From Burkholderiaceae bacterium (lineage in GTDB: Bacteria; Pseudomonadota; Gammaproteobacteria; Burkholderiales; Burkholderiaceae_C), in the NCBI GenBank assembly GCA_028685665.1, contig JAQUDN010000013.1, positions 1 through 33,441 on the forward strand: a stretch of 33,441 nucleotides of DNA, given 5' to 3'. The notes beneath the pieces were generated by a model that did no database searches, had not been told where the DNA came from, and worked only from the letters and a program-made list of their open reading frames with translations. Below, one piece after another: positions 8,541-14,527 of this stretch. The translations under genes were made by a program, and so were the position numbers. Each line of letters opens with the position of its first letter. Positions within the stretch are counted from its first letter, which is position 1.

Positions 8541-8587
8541 CGAGAAGCCTGCCTGGAGCCATCCTTTACCGCTTTCCTTTTGCTGCC

Positions 8588-10900
8588 ATGACACCCTATC
8601 GCCTGTCCCTGATCTTCGCGGCCCTCGCTGCAAGCCAGACCGTCCTTGCCCAGAACCCGCCGCCCCCGCCGACGCAAGCGCCCCCAACGGCCCCCGCAGC
8701 GGCTCCGGCGGCCGTAGCGGTGCCAGACGCCCCGTTCAAGACCGACTACGCCAAGCCCGAATCGGGCAAATTCGACCCCAGCGAGCCCCGCATCATCCGG
8801 GGCACCGACAAGGTCCTGGCCCCCGGCAAGACCGTGGCCCCGTTGGAAGGCCCGCCGATCGCCTTCAACTTCGAGGAAGCCCCCATTGCCGAGGTGGTTC
8901 GCACCATCCTGGGCGACATCCTGCGCGCCGACTTCGTGCTGCACCCCCCGCTGACCGGGGCCGTCACCCTGTCCACCCGCCAGCCCGTGCCGCCCGACCA
9001 GGCGGTCTTCCTGCTGGAAAGCGCCCTGTTTGCCAACGGCCTGGCCCTGGTCCGCGATGCGCGTGGCACCTACCACGTTGGCCGCCCCGACGCCCTCAAG
9101 CACCTGGGCGCCGCCCTGCGCCAGGCCAGCGCCGGCCCCTTGCCCCCGGGCTCGGGCGCCATCGTTGTGCCCCTGCAATACATTGGCGCCGCAGAAATGG
9201 CCACCATCCTGCGCCCCATGCTCCCGGGCGATGCCCTGGTCCGTGTGGACAACGTGCGCAACCTGCTGGTGCTGGCCGGCAACCGCACCCAGGCCGAAGC
9301 CTGGCTCGACCTGGTCGCCACCTTTGACGTGGACCTGCTCAAGGGCATGTCGGTGGGCGTGTTCCCGCTCAAGCACGCTTCGCTGAAAGAAGTCGAGGCC
9401 GCCCTGCGCCTGATGGGTCCGGGCGGGGCCACCACCGCACCGACCCCCGCCGCCGGAACTGCGCCGCAAACTCCCGGCGCCGCCCAGCCTGCCGCCCAGT
9501 TTTCCCTGTCAGAGTCCAATCCGCTGTTCGGTGCCTTGCGCATCCTGCCGATCGAGCGGCTCAACAGCATCCTGGTCGTCACCCCCCGGGCGGCCTACCT
9601 GGACGAGGCCCGCCGCTGGATCGAACGCCTGGACCGCCCCAGCGACAACAGCGCCGAACCCCAGCTGTTCGTGTATTCCGTGCAGAACGGCAACGCCCGC
9701 CATCTGGCCACCGTGCTCAGCGGCATTTTTGGCGATAGCCGCCAGCAGGCCACCGCCAGCTCCACCGGCGTGGCGCCCGGCCTGACCCAGGGCATCGCCT
9801 CCGCCGGGGGGCTCGGCGCCACCTCGTTCGCGGGCGCCACCGGCTCGACGGGGCTGGGCATCCGCTCGACCACCGCCCCCGCGTTCGGCGCGGCCACACG
9901 CCAGACCACGCCCGGCTCGCAAGCCCCGGTGGTGGCCACTTTGGGCAATCTGCGCGTCATGGCCGATGAAATCAACAACGCCGTGCTGGTCTGGGGCAGC
10001 CGCGTGGAATACAACAAGATCGAGGCCGCCCTCAAGCGCCTGGACCTGCCGCCCACCCAGGTGCTGATCGAGGCCAGCATCATCGAAGTCACCCTGAGCG
10101 ACGACCTCAAGTACGGCCTGGAATGGTCCTTCAGCGACAGCCGCAACACCACCGGCTATACCGGCACCGGGGTGCTCAGCGGGATTGCCGGCGGCGCCTT
10201 GAACACGCCAGCGGCCGGTTTCTCCTACAGCCTGCGCAATCCGCTCGGACAGGTGCGGGCCGTCTTGAACGCCCTGGCGCAAAAATCGCTGGTCAAGGTG
10301 ATCTCCAGCCCGTCCCTGATGGTGCTGGACAACCACACCGCCACCATCTCGGTCGGCAACCAGCAGCCTGTCAAGGCCGGCGAAACCACCAGCGCCGAAG
10401 GCACGGTGCGCTCCACGTCCATCCAGTACAAGGACACCGGGGTCAACTTGATGGTGACCCCCTCGGTCAACGCCGGCAACATCGTCACGATGCAGGTGGA
10501 CCAGACCGTGACCGACGTGGGCGCCATTGACGACGCCACCGGGCAGCGCGCGTTCCTGCAGCGCCAGATTGGCAGCAAAGTCGCGGTGCGCTCGGGCGAA
10601 ACCCTGGTGCTGGGGGGCTTGATTCGCGACAACGCCACCTCCGGTAAGTCGGGCGTGCCCTACCTGCAGGACGTGCCCGTGGTGGGGGGGCTGTTTGGCA
10701 CCAACACCGTGGTGGGGGCCCGCACCGAACTGCTGGTGGTGATCACGCCCCGCGTGGTGCGCTCCGACCAGGAAATGCGCGACGTCAGCGCCGAGCTGCG
10801 CGAACGCATGCGCGGCCTGTCGGTCGACCGCAAGCCCTTGCCGGTGACCGTGCCGGACACCGCCCCCTCGGCCGAGAAGCAACCATTTCAGTCCCAGTAA
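8588..10900 (+). CDS. gspD: T2SS outer-membrane secretin GspD
   Basis: GspD is the outer-membrane secretin forming the export gate. From the ATG at 8588 it is 770 residues; the listed ORF from 7961 is an extension through gspN. It has a signal peptide (cleavage likely after SQTVLA), a Pro/Ala-rich linker, N0-N3 periplasmic domains (IAFNFEEAPIAEVVRTILGD begins N0), and a secretin core. Core motifs include VLIEASIIEVTLSDDL, ISSPSLMVLDNHTATI, YKDTGVNLMVTPSVN and VPYLQDVPVVGGLFG. A Gly/Thr/Ala-rich insert around 390-440 falls in N3, where such variable loops occur. The C-terminus continues about 40 residues past ITPRVVRS, where an S-domain would bind a pilotin. Confidence 0.95.
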   Translation: MTPYRLSLIFAALAASQTVLAQNPPPPPTQAPPTAPAAAPAAVAVPDAPFKTDYAKPESGKFDPSEPRIIRGTDKVLAPGKTVAPLEGPPIAFNFEEAPIAEVVRTILGDILRADFVLHPPLTGAVTLSTRQPVPPDQAVFLLESALFANGLALVRDARGTYHVGRPDALKHLGAALRQASAGPLPPGSGAIVVPLQYIGAAEMATILRPMLPGDALVRVDNVRNLLVLAGNRTQAEAWLDLVATFDVDLLKGMSVGVFPLKHASLKEVEAALRLMGPGGATTAPTPAAGTAPQTPGAAQPAAQFSLSESNPLFGALRILPIERLNSILVVTPRAAYLDEARRWIERLDRPSDNSAEPQLFVYSVQNGNARHLATVLSGIFGDSRQQATASSTGVAPGLTQGIASAGGLGATSFAGATGSTGLGIRSTTAPAFGAATRQTTPGSQAPVVATLGNLRVMADEINNAVLVWGSRVEYNKIEAALKRLDLPPTQVLIEASIIEVTLSDDLKYGLEWSFSDSRNTTGYTGTGVLSGIAGGALNTPAAGFSYSLRNPLGQVRAVLNALAQKSLVKVISSPSLMVLDNHTATISVGNQQPVKAGETTSAEGTVRSTSIQYKDTGVNLMVTPSVNAGNIVTMQVDQTVTDVGAIDDATGQRAFLQRQIGSKVAVRSGETLVLGGLIRDNATSGKSGVPYLQDVPVVGGLFGTNTVVGARTELLVVITPRVVRSDQEMRDVSAELRERMRGLSVDRKPLPVTVPDTAPSAEKQPFQSQ

Positions 10901-10917
10901 ACCTCGAAGGAGTTCTT

Positions 10918-11376
10918 GTGAGCCAGCCCCATTCCCTTGTTTCCTCTCCCTTGCGCGCGGGCCTGCTGACGGCGGCCGTGCTGGTGGCCTCCCTGCTGGG
11001 CGGCTGTGCCGTCAACGGCGCGGGTTCTGCGCCCGCAGCCCAGGCCCCCGCCAAGGCCGAAGACGCCGTGCGTGACCGCGCCCAGGCCCGCTGGAAACTG
11101 CTGTTGACGGAAGACTTTGACAAAGCCTATGCCTACCTCACACCGGCCTACCGCAACGTGAACACGGCCAGCGCCTACCGTGGCCGCTTTGGCAACGGAG
11201 CCAAGTGGATGGGCGCCGACGTGAAAAGCGTCGAATGCCCCACCGAAGACCGCTGCCTGGCCGTGATCAGTCTGCAATCCCTGGTGGTCGCACGCGGCTT
11301 CAGCGGCCCCATCACCACCACGCCCACCGAAACCTGGCTCAAGGAAGACGGCCAGTGGTACTACTACCAGAACTGA
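10918..11376 (+). CDS. Small lipoprotein after gspD, candidate secretin pilot or accessory
   Basis: A 152-residue protein starting at a GTG, with AAGGAG 5 nt upstream. It has a lipoprotein signal: a hydrophobic segment (LLTAAVLVASLL) and lipobox LGGC with Cys30 as the lipidated residue. After an Ala/Pro linker comes a domain with many aromatic residues (FDKAYAYLTPAYRNV, then TETWLKEDGQWYYYQ) that resembles a small alpha+beta, NTF2-like fold; this fold is a guess. It lies 17 nt after gspD and precedes a terminator-like repeat, so it is probably the last gene of the operon. Pilotins are small lipoproteins that direct GspD to the outer membrane, but I do not see identity to a known pilotin family. 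Confidence 0.75.
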   Translation: MSQPHSLVSSPLRAGLLTAAVLVASLLGGCAVNGAGSAPAAQAPAKAEDAVRDRAQARWKLLLTEDFDKAYAYLTPAYRNVNTASAYRGRFGNGAKWMGADVKSVECPTEDRCLAVISLQSLVVARGFSGPITTTPTETWLKEDGQWYYYQN

Positions 11377-11381
11377 TCTGC

Positions 11382-11432
11382 AAAAAGAGGAGCTGCCAGC
11401 GCTTGCTGGTAGGGCGCTGGAGCCCTTTTTGA
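11382..11432 (+). repeat. Comamonadaceae-type intergenic repeat, copy 1 (terminator-like)
   Basis: The sequence contains AGCTGCCAGCGCTT and then GGCGCTGGAGCCC followed by a T run. CCAGCGC and GCGCTGG pair as a perfect 7-bp inverted repeat, extended by weaker pairing, and end in CCTTTTTGA. It lies 5 nt after the lipoprotein stop and could end the gsp transcript. The same AGCT..AGCGCTT...GGCT..AG.CC..TTTTTGA scaffold recurs at 12215-12259, 14160-14206 and, on the other strand, 31429-31477. Confidence 0.65.
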
Positions 11433-11595
11433 TGCCTGTGCGTGCATCGCGTTCATGGCCATGGGATATGGCCAGAAATTGCCTATCGGCACTCTGACAC
11501 ACATCGATGGCAGGCTTGGATTTAGCTACGCTGCCGCCTGGTTAGCCCACAACGGCCCTGTGCCGTTGTCGAATGCGCAGGCGCCGTGACGTTAC
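11433..11595. other. Intergenic stretch with one hairpin
   Basis: This region between the gsp operon repeat and the hipA remnant has no supported gene. It contains a perfect 8-bp hairpin, ACAACGGC (11549-11556) with GCCGTTGT (11562-11569), around a 5-nt loop and without a T tract. It may hold eroded sequence left by loss of hipA, but no HipA-like peptide can be read in any minus-strand frame. Confidence 0.4.
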
Positions 11596-11661
11596 TCAAA
11601 GCTGGCTAAACGCCCCAATCCGCATATTCCCCGCATAGAGATGCAGCTTGTAGTCATCCAT
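11596..11661 (-). pseudogene. Truncated hipA remnant (21 codons)
   Basis: An ATG at 11661 overlaps the end of the upstream hipB-like gene by 8 nt (ATGGATGA), as in many hipBA operons. The reading MDDYKLHLYAGNMRIGAFSQL looks like the first strand-turn-strand of HipA (compare the general pattern of a short polar start, then Leu-x-Val-x-Leu, a turn, and hG.L). It ends at a TGA after 21 residues. The two other frames downstream show no continuation of HipA, so this is not a simple one-base frameshift; the toxin body appears deleted. The call depends on recognising a short N-terminus, so some doubt remains. Confidence 0.55.
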
Positions 11662-11965
11662 GCGAGGGTTCTGCGCCGTCTGATGAGGCCGCCAGCGCGA
11701 ACTCCAGCCGTGGAAGCTCGCGCGTCGGCACGACCACCATGCGCAAGCCCAGACCCTCCAGCACGCGCATGAGCTTGTCCACCGTGATGGGTTTTCCGTT
11801 TTCGAGGCGCGAAAGCACGTCCGCAGAAACCTGGCTGAGTGCTGCCGCATCGTCAATCCGCATCCGGCTGCGGGCACGCTGGTTTCGCACCAGTTGGCCC
11901 AGGTCGTGCAACGACCGAACCAACGGAGACGTGGTGTCATTGGGAATGGGGAGGGTTCTGGCCAT
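11654..11965 (-). CDS. HipB-like XRE antitoxin/repressor (orphan)
   Basis: A 103-residue DNA-binding protein with one helix-turn-helix of the XRE/HipB type around 35-75 (AALSQVSADVLSRLENGKPI, then TVDKLMRVLEGLGLRMVVV). The turn and recognition helix pattern SxVSxxxLSRLENGK is typical of HipB antitoxins, which neutralise HipA and repress the operon. Its stop overlaps the start of a hipA remnant. It therefore appears to be an orphan antitoxin that may still regulate its own promoter or others. Upstream lie repeated half-sites of the CAATAGTTAC type, described separately. It is on the minus strand, opposite to the gsp operon. Confidence 0.8.
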   Translation of the reverse strand: MARTLPIPNDTTSPLVRSLHDLGQLVRNQRARSRMRIDDAAALSQVSADVLSRLENGKPITVDKLMRVLEGLGLRMVVVPTRELPRLEFALAASSDGAEPSHG

Positions 11966-11981
11966 TTTTATTCCGCCTTTC

Positions 11982-12071
11982 CGGAACTATGCCTGAATTT
12001 TGACTTTCATGGCAATAGTTCTGTTATGACGTAACTATTGCCGGAGACAGGTAGATTCGCCAATAGTTACG
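11982..12071 (-). promoter_or_regulatory. hipB-like promoter with repeated operator half-sites
   Basis: Three strong copies of one half-site are present: GGCAATAGTT (12011-12020), its inverse AACTATTGCC (12033-12042), and CAATAGTTAC (12061-12070). The first two form a perfect 10-bp inverted repeat with a 12-nt spacer. The last pairs with GTAACTATTG (12031-12040), extended to 11 bp by an outer C-G pair. A degenerate fourth copy, GGAACTATGCC, starts at 11982. On the minus strand TTGCCA (12015-12010) and CATAGT (11991-11986), 18 nt apart, make a plausible promoter whose -35 overlaps the first half-site. Autorepression by the HipB-like protein is the natural inference. Confidence 0.65.
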
Positions 12072-12192
12072 GAAAAACGAAATTAAATCAGCCTTGCACT
12101 CCACCGCAAGAGCCAAAACACGAAACTGCTGACCGCTTGAGTGGACGGTTCACCCTAAAACACCCACAAGCCCGCCATGTGCGGGCTTTTTT
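12000..12192 (+). ncRNA. Possible short + strand transcript, promoter to terminator
   Basis: On the plus strand TTGACT (12000-12005) and TGTTAT (12022-12027), 16 nt apart, could be a promoter facing away from the hipB-like gene. A strong intrinsic terminator lies at 12168-12192, so a transcript of about 155-160 nt would fit between them. No open frame of note is present in it. The terminator has no other + strand gene to serve. I see no known RNA family, and the promoter is inferred from short hexamers only. Confidence 0.25.
12168..12192 (+). terminator. Intrinsic terminator
   Basis: AAGCCCGC and GCGGGCTT form an 8-bp perfect stem with a 5-nt loop (CATGT), followed by a T run on the plus strand. 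It has no annotated + strand gene upstream. It may serve the possible short RNA at 12000-12192, or be a relic of a lost gene. Confidence 0.85.
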
Positions 12193-12386
12193 ATCCTCAA
12201 TTCGCTATTGAATTAATAGCTATTTCGGCTGGATTTCATTGGATCAGAGCCGTTTTTGACCATGAAAGTTGGCATGAGGCACTGGGTCTTGTCCGCCGAT
12301 TCGGCGCCGCCTCAGCCAACTGGGAAAAGCGCGCCGAGTCTTCTTGCAGACCACTCGTTGGTAGGAAGCCTTGCGTTGCGAGACGG
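12193..12386. other. Intergenic stretch after mqsA
   Basis: Between the terminator and the mqsA stop lies repeat copy 2 (12215-12259) and about 125 bases in which I see no gene, dyad or RNA signature. The small frames of the ORF track here (12177..12455, 12256..12486) overlap mqsA in antisense and look spurious. Confidence 0.5.
12215..12259 (+). repeat. Intergenic repeat, copy 2 (diverged)
   Basis: The element starts AATAGCTATTTCGGCT and ends AGAGCCGTTTTTGA. It keeps the ends of the family (AGCT near the start and AG.CC..TTTTTGA at the end) and similar length, but the central AGCGCTT is degraded. The inverted pairing is weak. It lies between mqsA and the hipB-like operator region. Confidence 0.5.
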
Positions 12387-12788
12387 TCAGGCGGTTCGGA
12401 CTTCGCTCAACAGTTCAGGGTGGCTATCCAGCAGTTTGAGCAGCTTGACCAATGACAGCGGCGGCTTGGTCTTGCCGTTCTCGTAGCGCGAGAACGCATT
12501 GACGCCACCACCGAAGAGTTCGGCCGCCTGTCGCTGGTCGAGATCGAGTTTTCTGCGCACTTTGGCGATGTACTCGGGATCGACGTAAGCCGCATTCACT
12601 TGGCGCTGGAACAAGCCCATCCATTCGCTGTAGCGGTTGCCATGCTCACGGTTCAGGACGACTTCACCGCACGCAGGGCAAAAGTCGCCCGTTACTGCGG
12701 GGATGGTGGTGACTTCGCCCTTGTAGGTGTAGGGCATGTCGCGCGTGTCATGGATCAGTTCCGCTGCGCCGCAGCAGGGGCATTTCAT
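12387..12788 (-). CDS. mqsA: MqsA antitoxin (zinc and HTH)
   Basis: MqsA is the antitoxin of MqsR and the repressor of the pair. The 133-residue product has a zinc-binding N-terminal domain with Cys3, Cys6, Cys37 and Cys40, the same positions as in E. coli MqsA. A linker follows, then a C-terminal helix-turn-helix with GGGVNAFSRYE, in which Asn97 and Arg101 match the DNA-contacting residues of the E. coli protein. The track starts two codons earlier at 12794, but AAGGAG lies 8 nt before the ATG at 12788 and only 2 nt before the other, and E. coli MqsA also starts MKCP. The gene follows mqsR with a 2-nt gap. Homology is strong over the full length. Confidence 0.95.
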   Translation of the reverse strand: MKCPCCGAAELIHDTRDMPYTYKGEVTTIPAVTGDFCPACGEVVLNREHGNRYSEWMGLFQRQVNAAYVDPEYIAKVRRKLDLDQRQAAELFGGGVNAFSRYENGKTKPPLSLVKLLKLLDSHPELLSEVRTA

Positions 12789-12790
12789 GG

Positions 12791-13093
12791 TCATAGCTCC
12801 TTGAAAGAAACGATCAACACGTCATCAATGACGGTTAGTTTGAGATACACCTCATCGCCGCTTCCTGCCTTGGTGCGGTACACATCTTGCCAAATACGAT
12901 GGTCCGCATGGGTCGTCATGCTCTTGTAAAAGTTGGCAGTCGTGAGCGACAAGACTACAGCGCACATTCCAGCCAAGTCGCTGATGCCCACTTCACGCGC
13001 CCCATTGAAGGCACTGGCGGTAGCTCTCACTTGACCTGCCTCGATCAAGGCTTTGACGACTGGCAGCTTGCAGTGAGGGATGCCTTTTTCCAT
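12791..13093 (-). CDS. mqsR: MqsR mRNA interferase toxin
   Basis: MqsR is a RelE-fold endoribonuclease that cleaves mRNA, mainly at GCU/GCA-type sites in E. coli. The 100-residue protein matches it end to end: it starts MEKGIPHCKL, contains NFYKSMTTHADHRIWQDVYR, and ends VLIVSFKEL. Lys57, Gln69 and Tyr83 correspond to the E. coli catalytic residues Lys56, Gln68 and Tyr81, so it is probably active. The gene precedes mqsA, so the toxin is first, as in E. coli. No Shine-Dalgarno is visible, and the predicted -10 box ends 6 nt before the ATG, so the message may be leaderless or nearly so. Base composition is less GC-rich than the flanking operons, suggesting transfer. Confidence 0.95.
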   Translation of the reverse strand: MEKGIPHCKLPVVKALIEAGQVRATASAFNGAREVGISDLAGMCAVVLSLTTANFYKSMTTHADHRIWQDVYRTKAGSGDEVYLKLTVIDDVLIVSFKEL

Positions 13094-13099
13094 GCGCTT

Positions 13100-13134
13100 A
13101 TTACAACCTAATAGGTGAATTTATCAAATAGGTT
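13100..13134 (-). promoter_or_regulatory. mqsRA promoter with MqsA-type operator
   Basis: On the minus strand TTGATA (13127-13122) and TGTAAT (13105-13100) are 16 nt apart, a good sigma-70 layout. The near-palindrome AACCTAATAGGTG (13105-13117) lies between the boxes and reaches the -10. The known MqsA operator is AACCT-N3-AGGTT, so only the last base differs. A second AGGTT half-site lies at 13130-13134, overlapping the upstream edge of the -35. Repression by MqsA at this site is strongly suggested. Confidence 0.75.
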
Positions 13135-13215
13135 GGTGACGGAGTTCGGGTCGGTTCGAGCCTGGCCTGCTTTATTTTCCCCATGGCTTCCAGCGACACA
13201 GGCCCACCCCGCCCG

Positions 13216-14127
13216 TCAGTGCGCAGTGGGTGGGGGCCCAAAGAAGCGTGGGGCTTCGCCCCAGAAATGCCAGGCGGCGCTGTCTTGTGCCAGAAGTGTT
13301 TCCAGGTGCTGGAAAACGGCCGGGACCAGCGTGTCCAGGCTGTCGTGCAGGCCCAGGGGGCGCACGTGCAAAAAGCGTTGGCCCGTGTGGGTGTCCAGGC
13401 CCGTCCAGTACACCGTGACCGGAATCTTTTGTTCCACGGCCAGGCGCAGCAGGGCTTTGGGCACCTGGGTTGCCATGCCTGCGATCACCACGGGCACGCT
13501 GGCCGCTACCTGGTCTGAGGGCACATCCACGGCCGCCATGACCTGTTGCCCCTGGCGCAGCGCACGCAGGGCCGGGCGCAGGCTGGCGGACACGTCCAGG
13601 GGGGCGTGGGCCAGGGCCTGCTCCACCTGCCGCGTCCGGGCTTTGACATAGCGGTGCAAGACCGGGCGGCCGGCAAAATGCGCGCCCTCCATCGCCGCCA
13701 CCAGGGCGTGTGCCTGCAGGCCACTGCGGCGCGCATGGCGCAAGCCCCACATGCCGGCACCCCAGTGGAAGGTGCAAAAAATACCGGCTTGGTCGCCCGC
13801 AGGCCAGGTGCCCTGTACCGCCAGGTGGCGGCGCATCCAGGCATCCGAGCGGGTCAGGGCCAAATACAGATCGGCGTGGTCCACCAGGGTCACCAGGCGG
13901 CGCCGGGCCAGCCAGGCGGGCGCTTCGGCCTCGGTGCATTGACCGCGCAAACGGGCCTCGCGCAACGCGGCATGGCAGGGCGCGCGGTACAGCCAGTCCC
14001 AGCGTGCCAGGCGCTTGAACACGGCAAAGCACACGCGCCAGGGCAGCACCGCGGCCAGGCCGGGCAGCAGCACCAGTTCCAGGGCATCGCGGACATGGGT
14101 TTTCCAGTGGCGCAAGAGGTTCAGCAT
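13216..14127 (-). CDS. LpxL/HtrB-like lysophospholipid acyltransferase family protein
   Basis: A 303-residue protein starting at the ATG at 14127 (the listed ORF extends to 14226 through a repeat). It resembles the LpxL/HtrB late acyltransferases that add a secondary acyl chain to lipid A: an N-terminal hydrophobic part (LVLLPGLAAVLPWRVCFAVF), a catalytic region (FCTFHWGAGMWGLRHARRSG) and a C-terminal half ending SAAWHFWGEAPRFF. The family active site is H-x4-D/E. Here His121 is followed by WGAG and then Met126, so the acidic residue is not in the expected place. Either the register differs or the protein is a divergent or inactive relative. It sits between TA modules; a link to the envelope genes downstream is inference. 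Confidence 0.6.
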   Translation of the reverse strand: MLNLLRHWKTHVRDALELVLLPGLAAVLPWRVCFAVFKRLARWDWLYRAPCHAALREARLRGQCTEAEAPAWLARRRLVTLVDHADLYLALTRSDAWMRRHLAVQGTWPAGDQAGIFCTFHWGAGMWGLRHARRSGLQAHALVAAMEGAHFAGRPVLHRYVKARTRQVEQALAHAPLDVSASLRPALRALRQGQQVMAAVDVPSDQVAASVPVVIAGMATQVPKALLRLAVEQKIPVTVYWTGLDTHTGQRFLHVRPLGLHDSLDTLVPAVFQHLETLLAQDSAAWHFWGEAPRFFGPPPTAH

Positions 14128-14159
14128 CCGGGGTCCAAGGGGATTTGATGACTCATATT

Positions 14160-14206
14160 TTGATAGCTGGTAGCGCTTTATTCTATTGGGCTGGAGGCCA
14201 ATTTGA
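14160..14206 (+). repeat. Intergenic repeat, copy 3
   Basis: Reads TGATAGCTGGTAGCGCTTTA and ends TGGAGGCCAATTTGA. It carries the full family scaffold (AGCT, AGCGCTT, GGGCTGGAG, CC, TTTGA). It lies between the acyltransferase start and the hipB stop (3 nt from the latter). Confidence 0.65.
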
Positions 14207-14209
14207 GGC

Positions 14210-14521
14210 TTAAACCCCTTGGCCATCTTCCGGCGGTGCAGGGTGCTTGGGGCCCACGGTCAGTTTCAGGCCCAGGATGCCCAGTACCCGGTTCATTGTC
14301 TGCACCGTGCCCTCGCTGCGCTCCTGCTCAATGTCTTGCAGGGTGCGAGTTCCCACCCCCGCAAAGTGCGCCATCTCCGCCGTGGTCAGGCGCATGGTTT
14401 TCTTCAGGTGGCGGATGGCCTGGGGCAGCGTCCATTCGGGGTGGGCCAGCACCTCCTCGATGGCCTGTTTGCGCAGGCGCACCTGCTCGACCACTGACAG
14501 GGTTTTGTAGCGTTTGTCCAC
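14210..14521 (-). CDS. hipB: HipB-like XRE antitoxin of the reversed hipAB pair
   Basis: A 103-residue protein with a basic N-terminal helix region (1-35) and a HTH domain around 36-90 (LKKTMRLTTAEMAHFAGVGT, then RTLQDIEQERSEGTVQTMNR). This is the XRE/HipB type of antitoxin. It is the second gene of a pair: hipA ends at 14528, so the gap is 6 nt. The usual order is hipB first, so here antitoxin synthesis depends on reading through the toxin gene. The recognition helix is not closely similar to the other HipB-like protein in the window, so cross-talk between the two is not obvious. Confidence 0.75.
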   Translation of the reverse strand: MDKRYKTLSVVEQVRLRKQAIEEVLAHPEWTLPQAIRHLKKTMRLTTAEMAHFAGVGTRTLQDIEQERSEGTVQTMNRVLGILGLKLTVGPKHPAPPEDGQGV

Positions 14522-14527
14522 AGGGGG

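Noticed and set aside
11541-11570. GTTAGCC and an inverted repeat that suggested an integron attC site
   Set aside because: The core does not match the RYYYAAC/GTTRRRY consensus, and no partner core site is present; it is only a simple hairpin.
11433-11660. The hipA stop as a simple sequencing error or one-base frameshift
   Set aside because: Neither of the other two minus-strand frames downstream shows HipA-like sequence.
12072-12160. CACTCCACCGC-like sequence before the terminator, considered as a tRNA 3' end
   Set aside because: No T-loop or acceptor stem can be folded with it, so there is no tRNA or attachment site.
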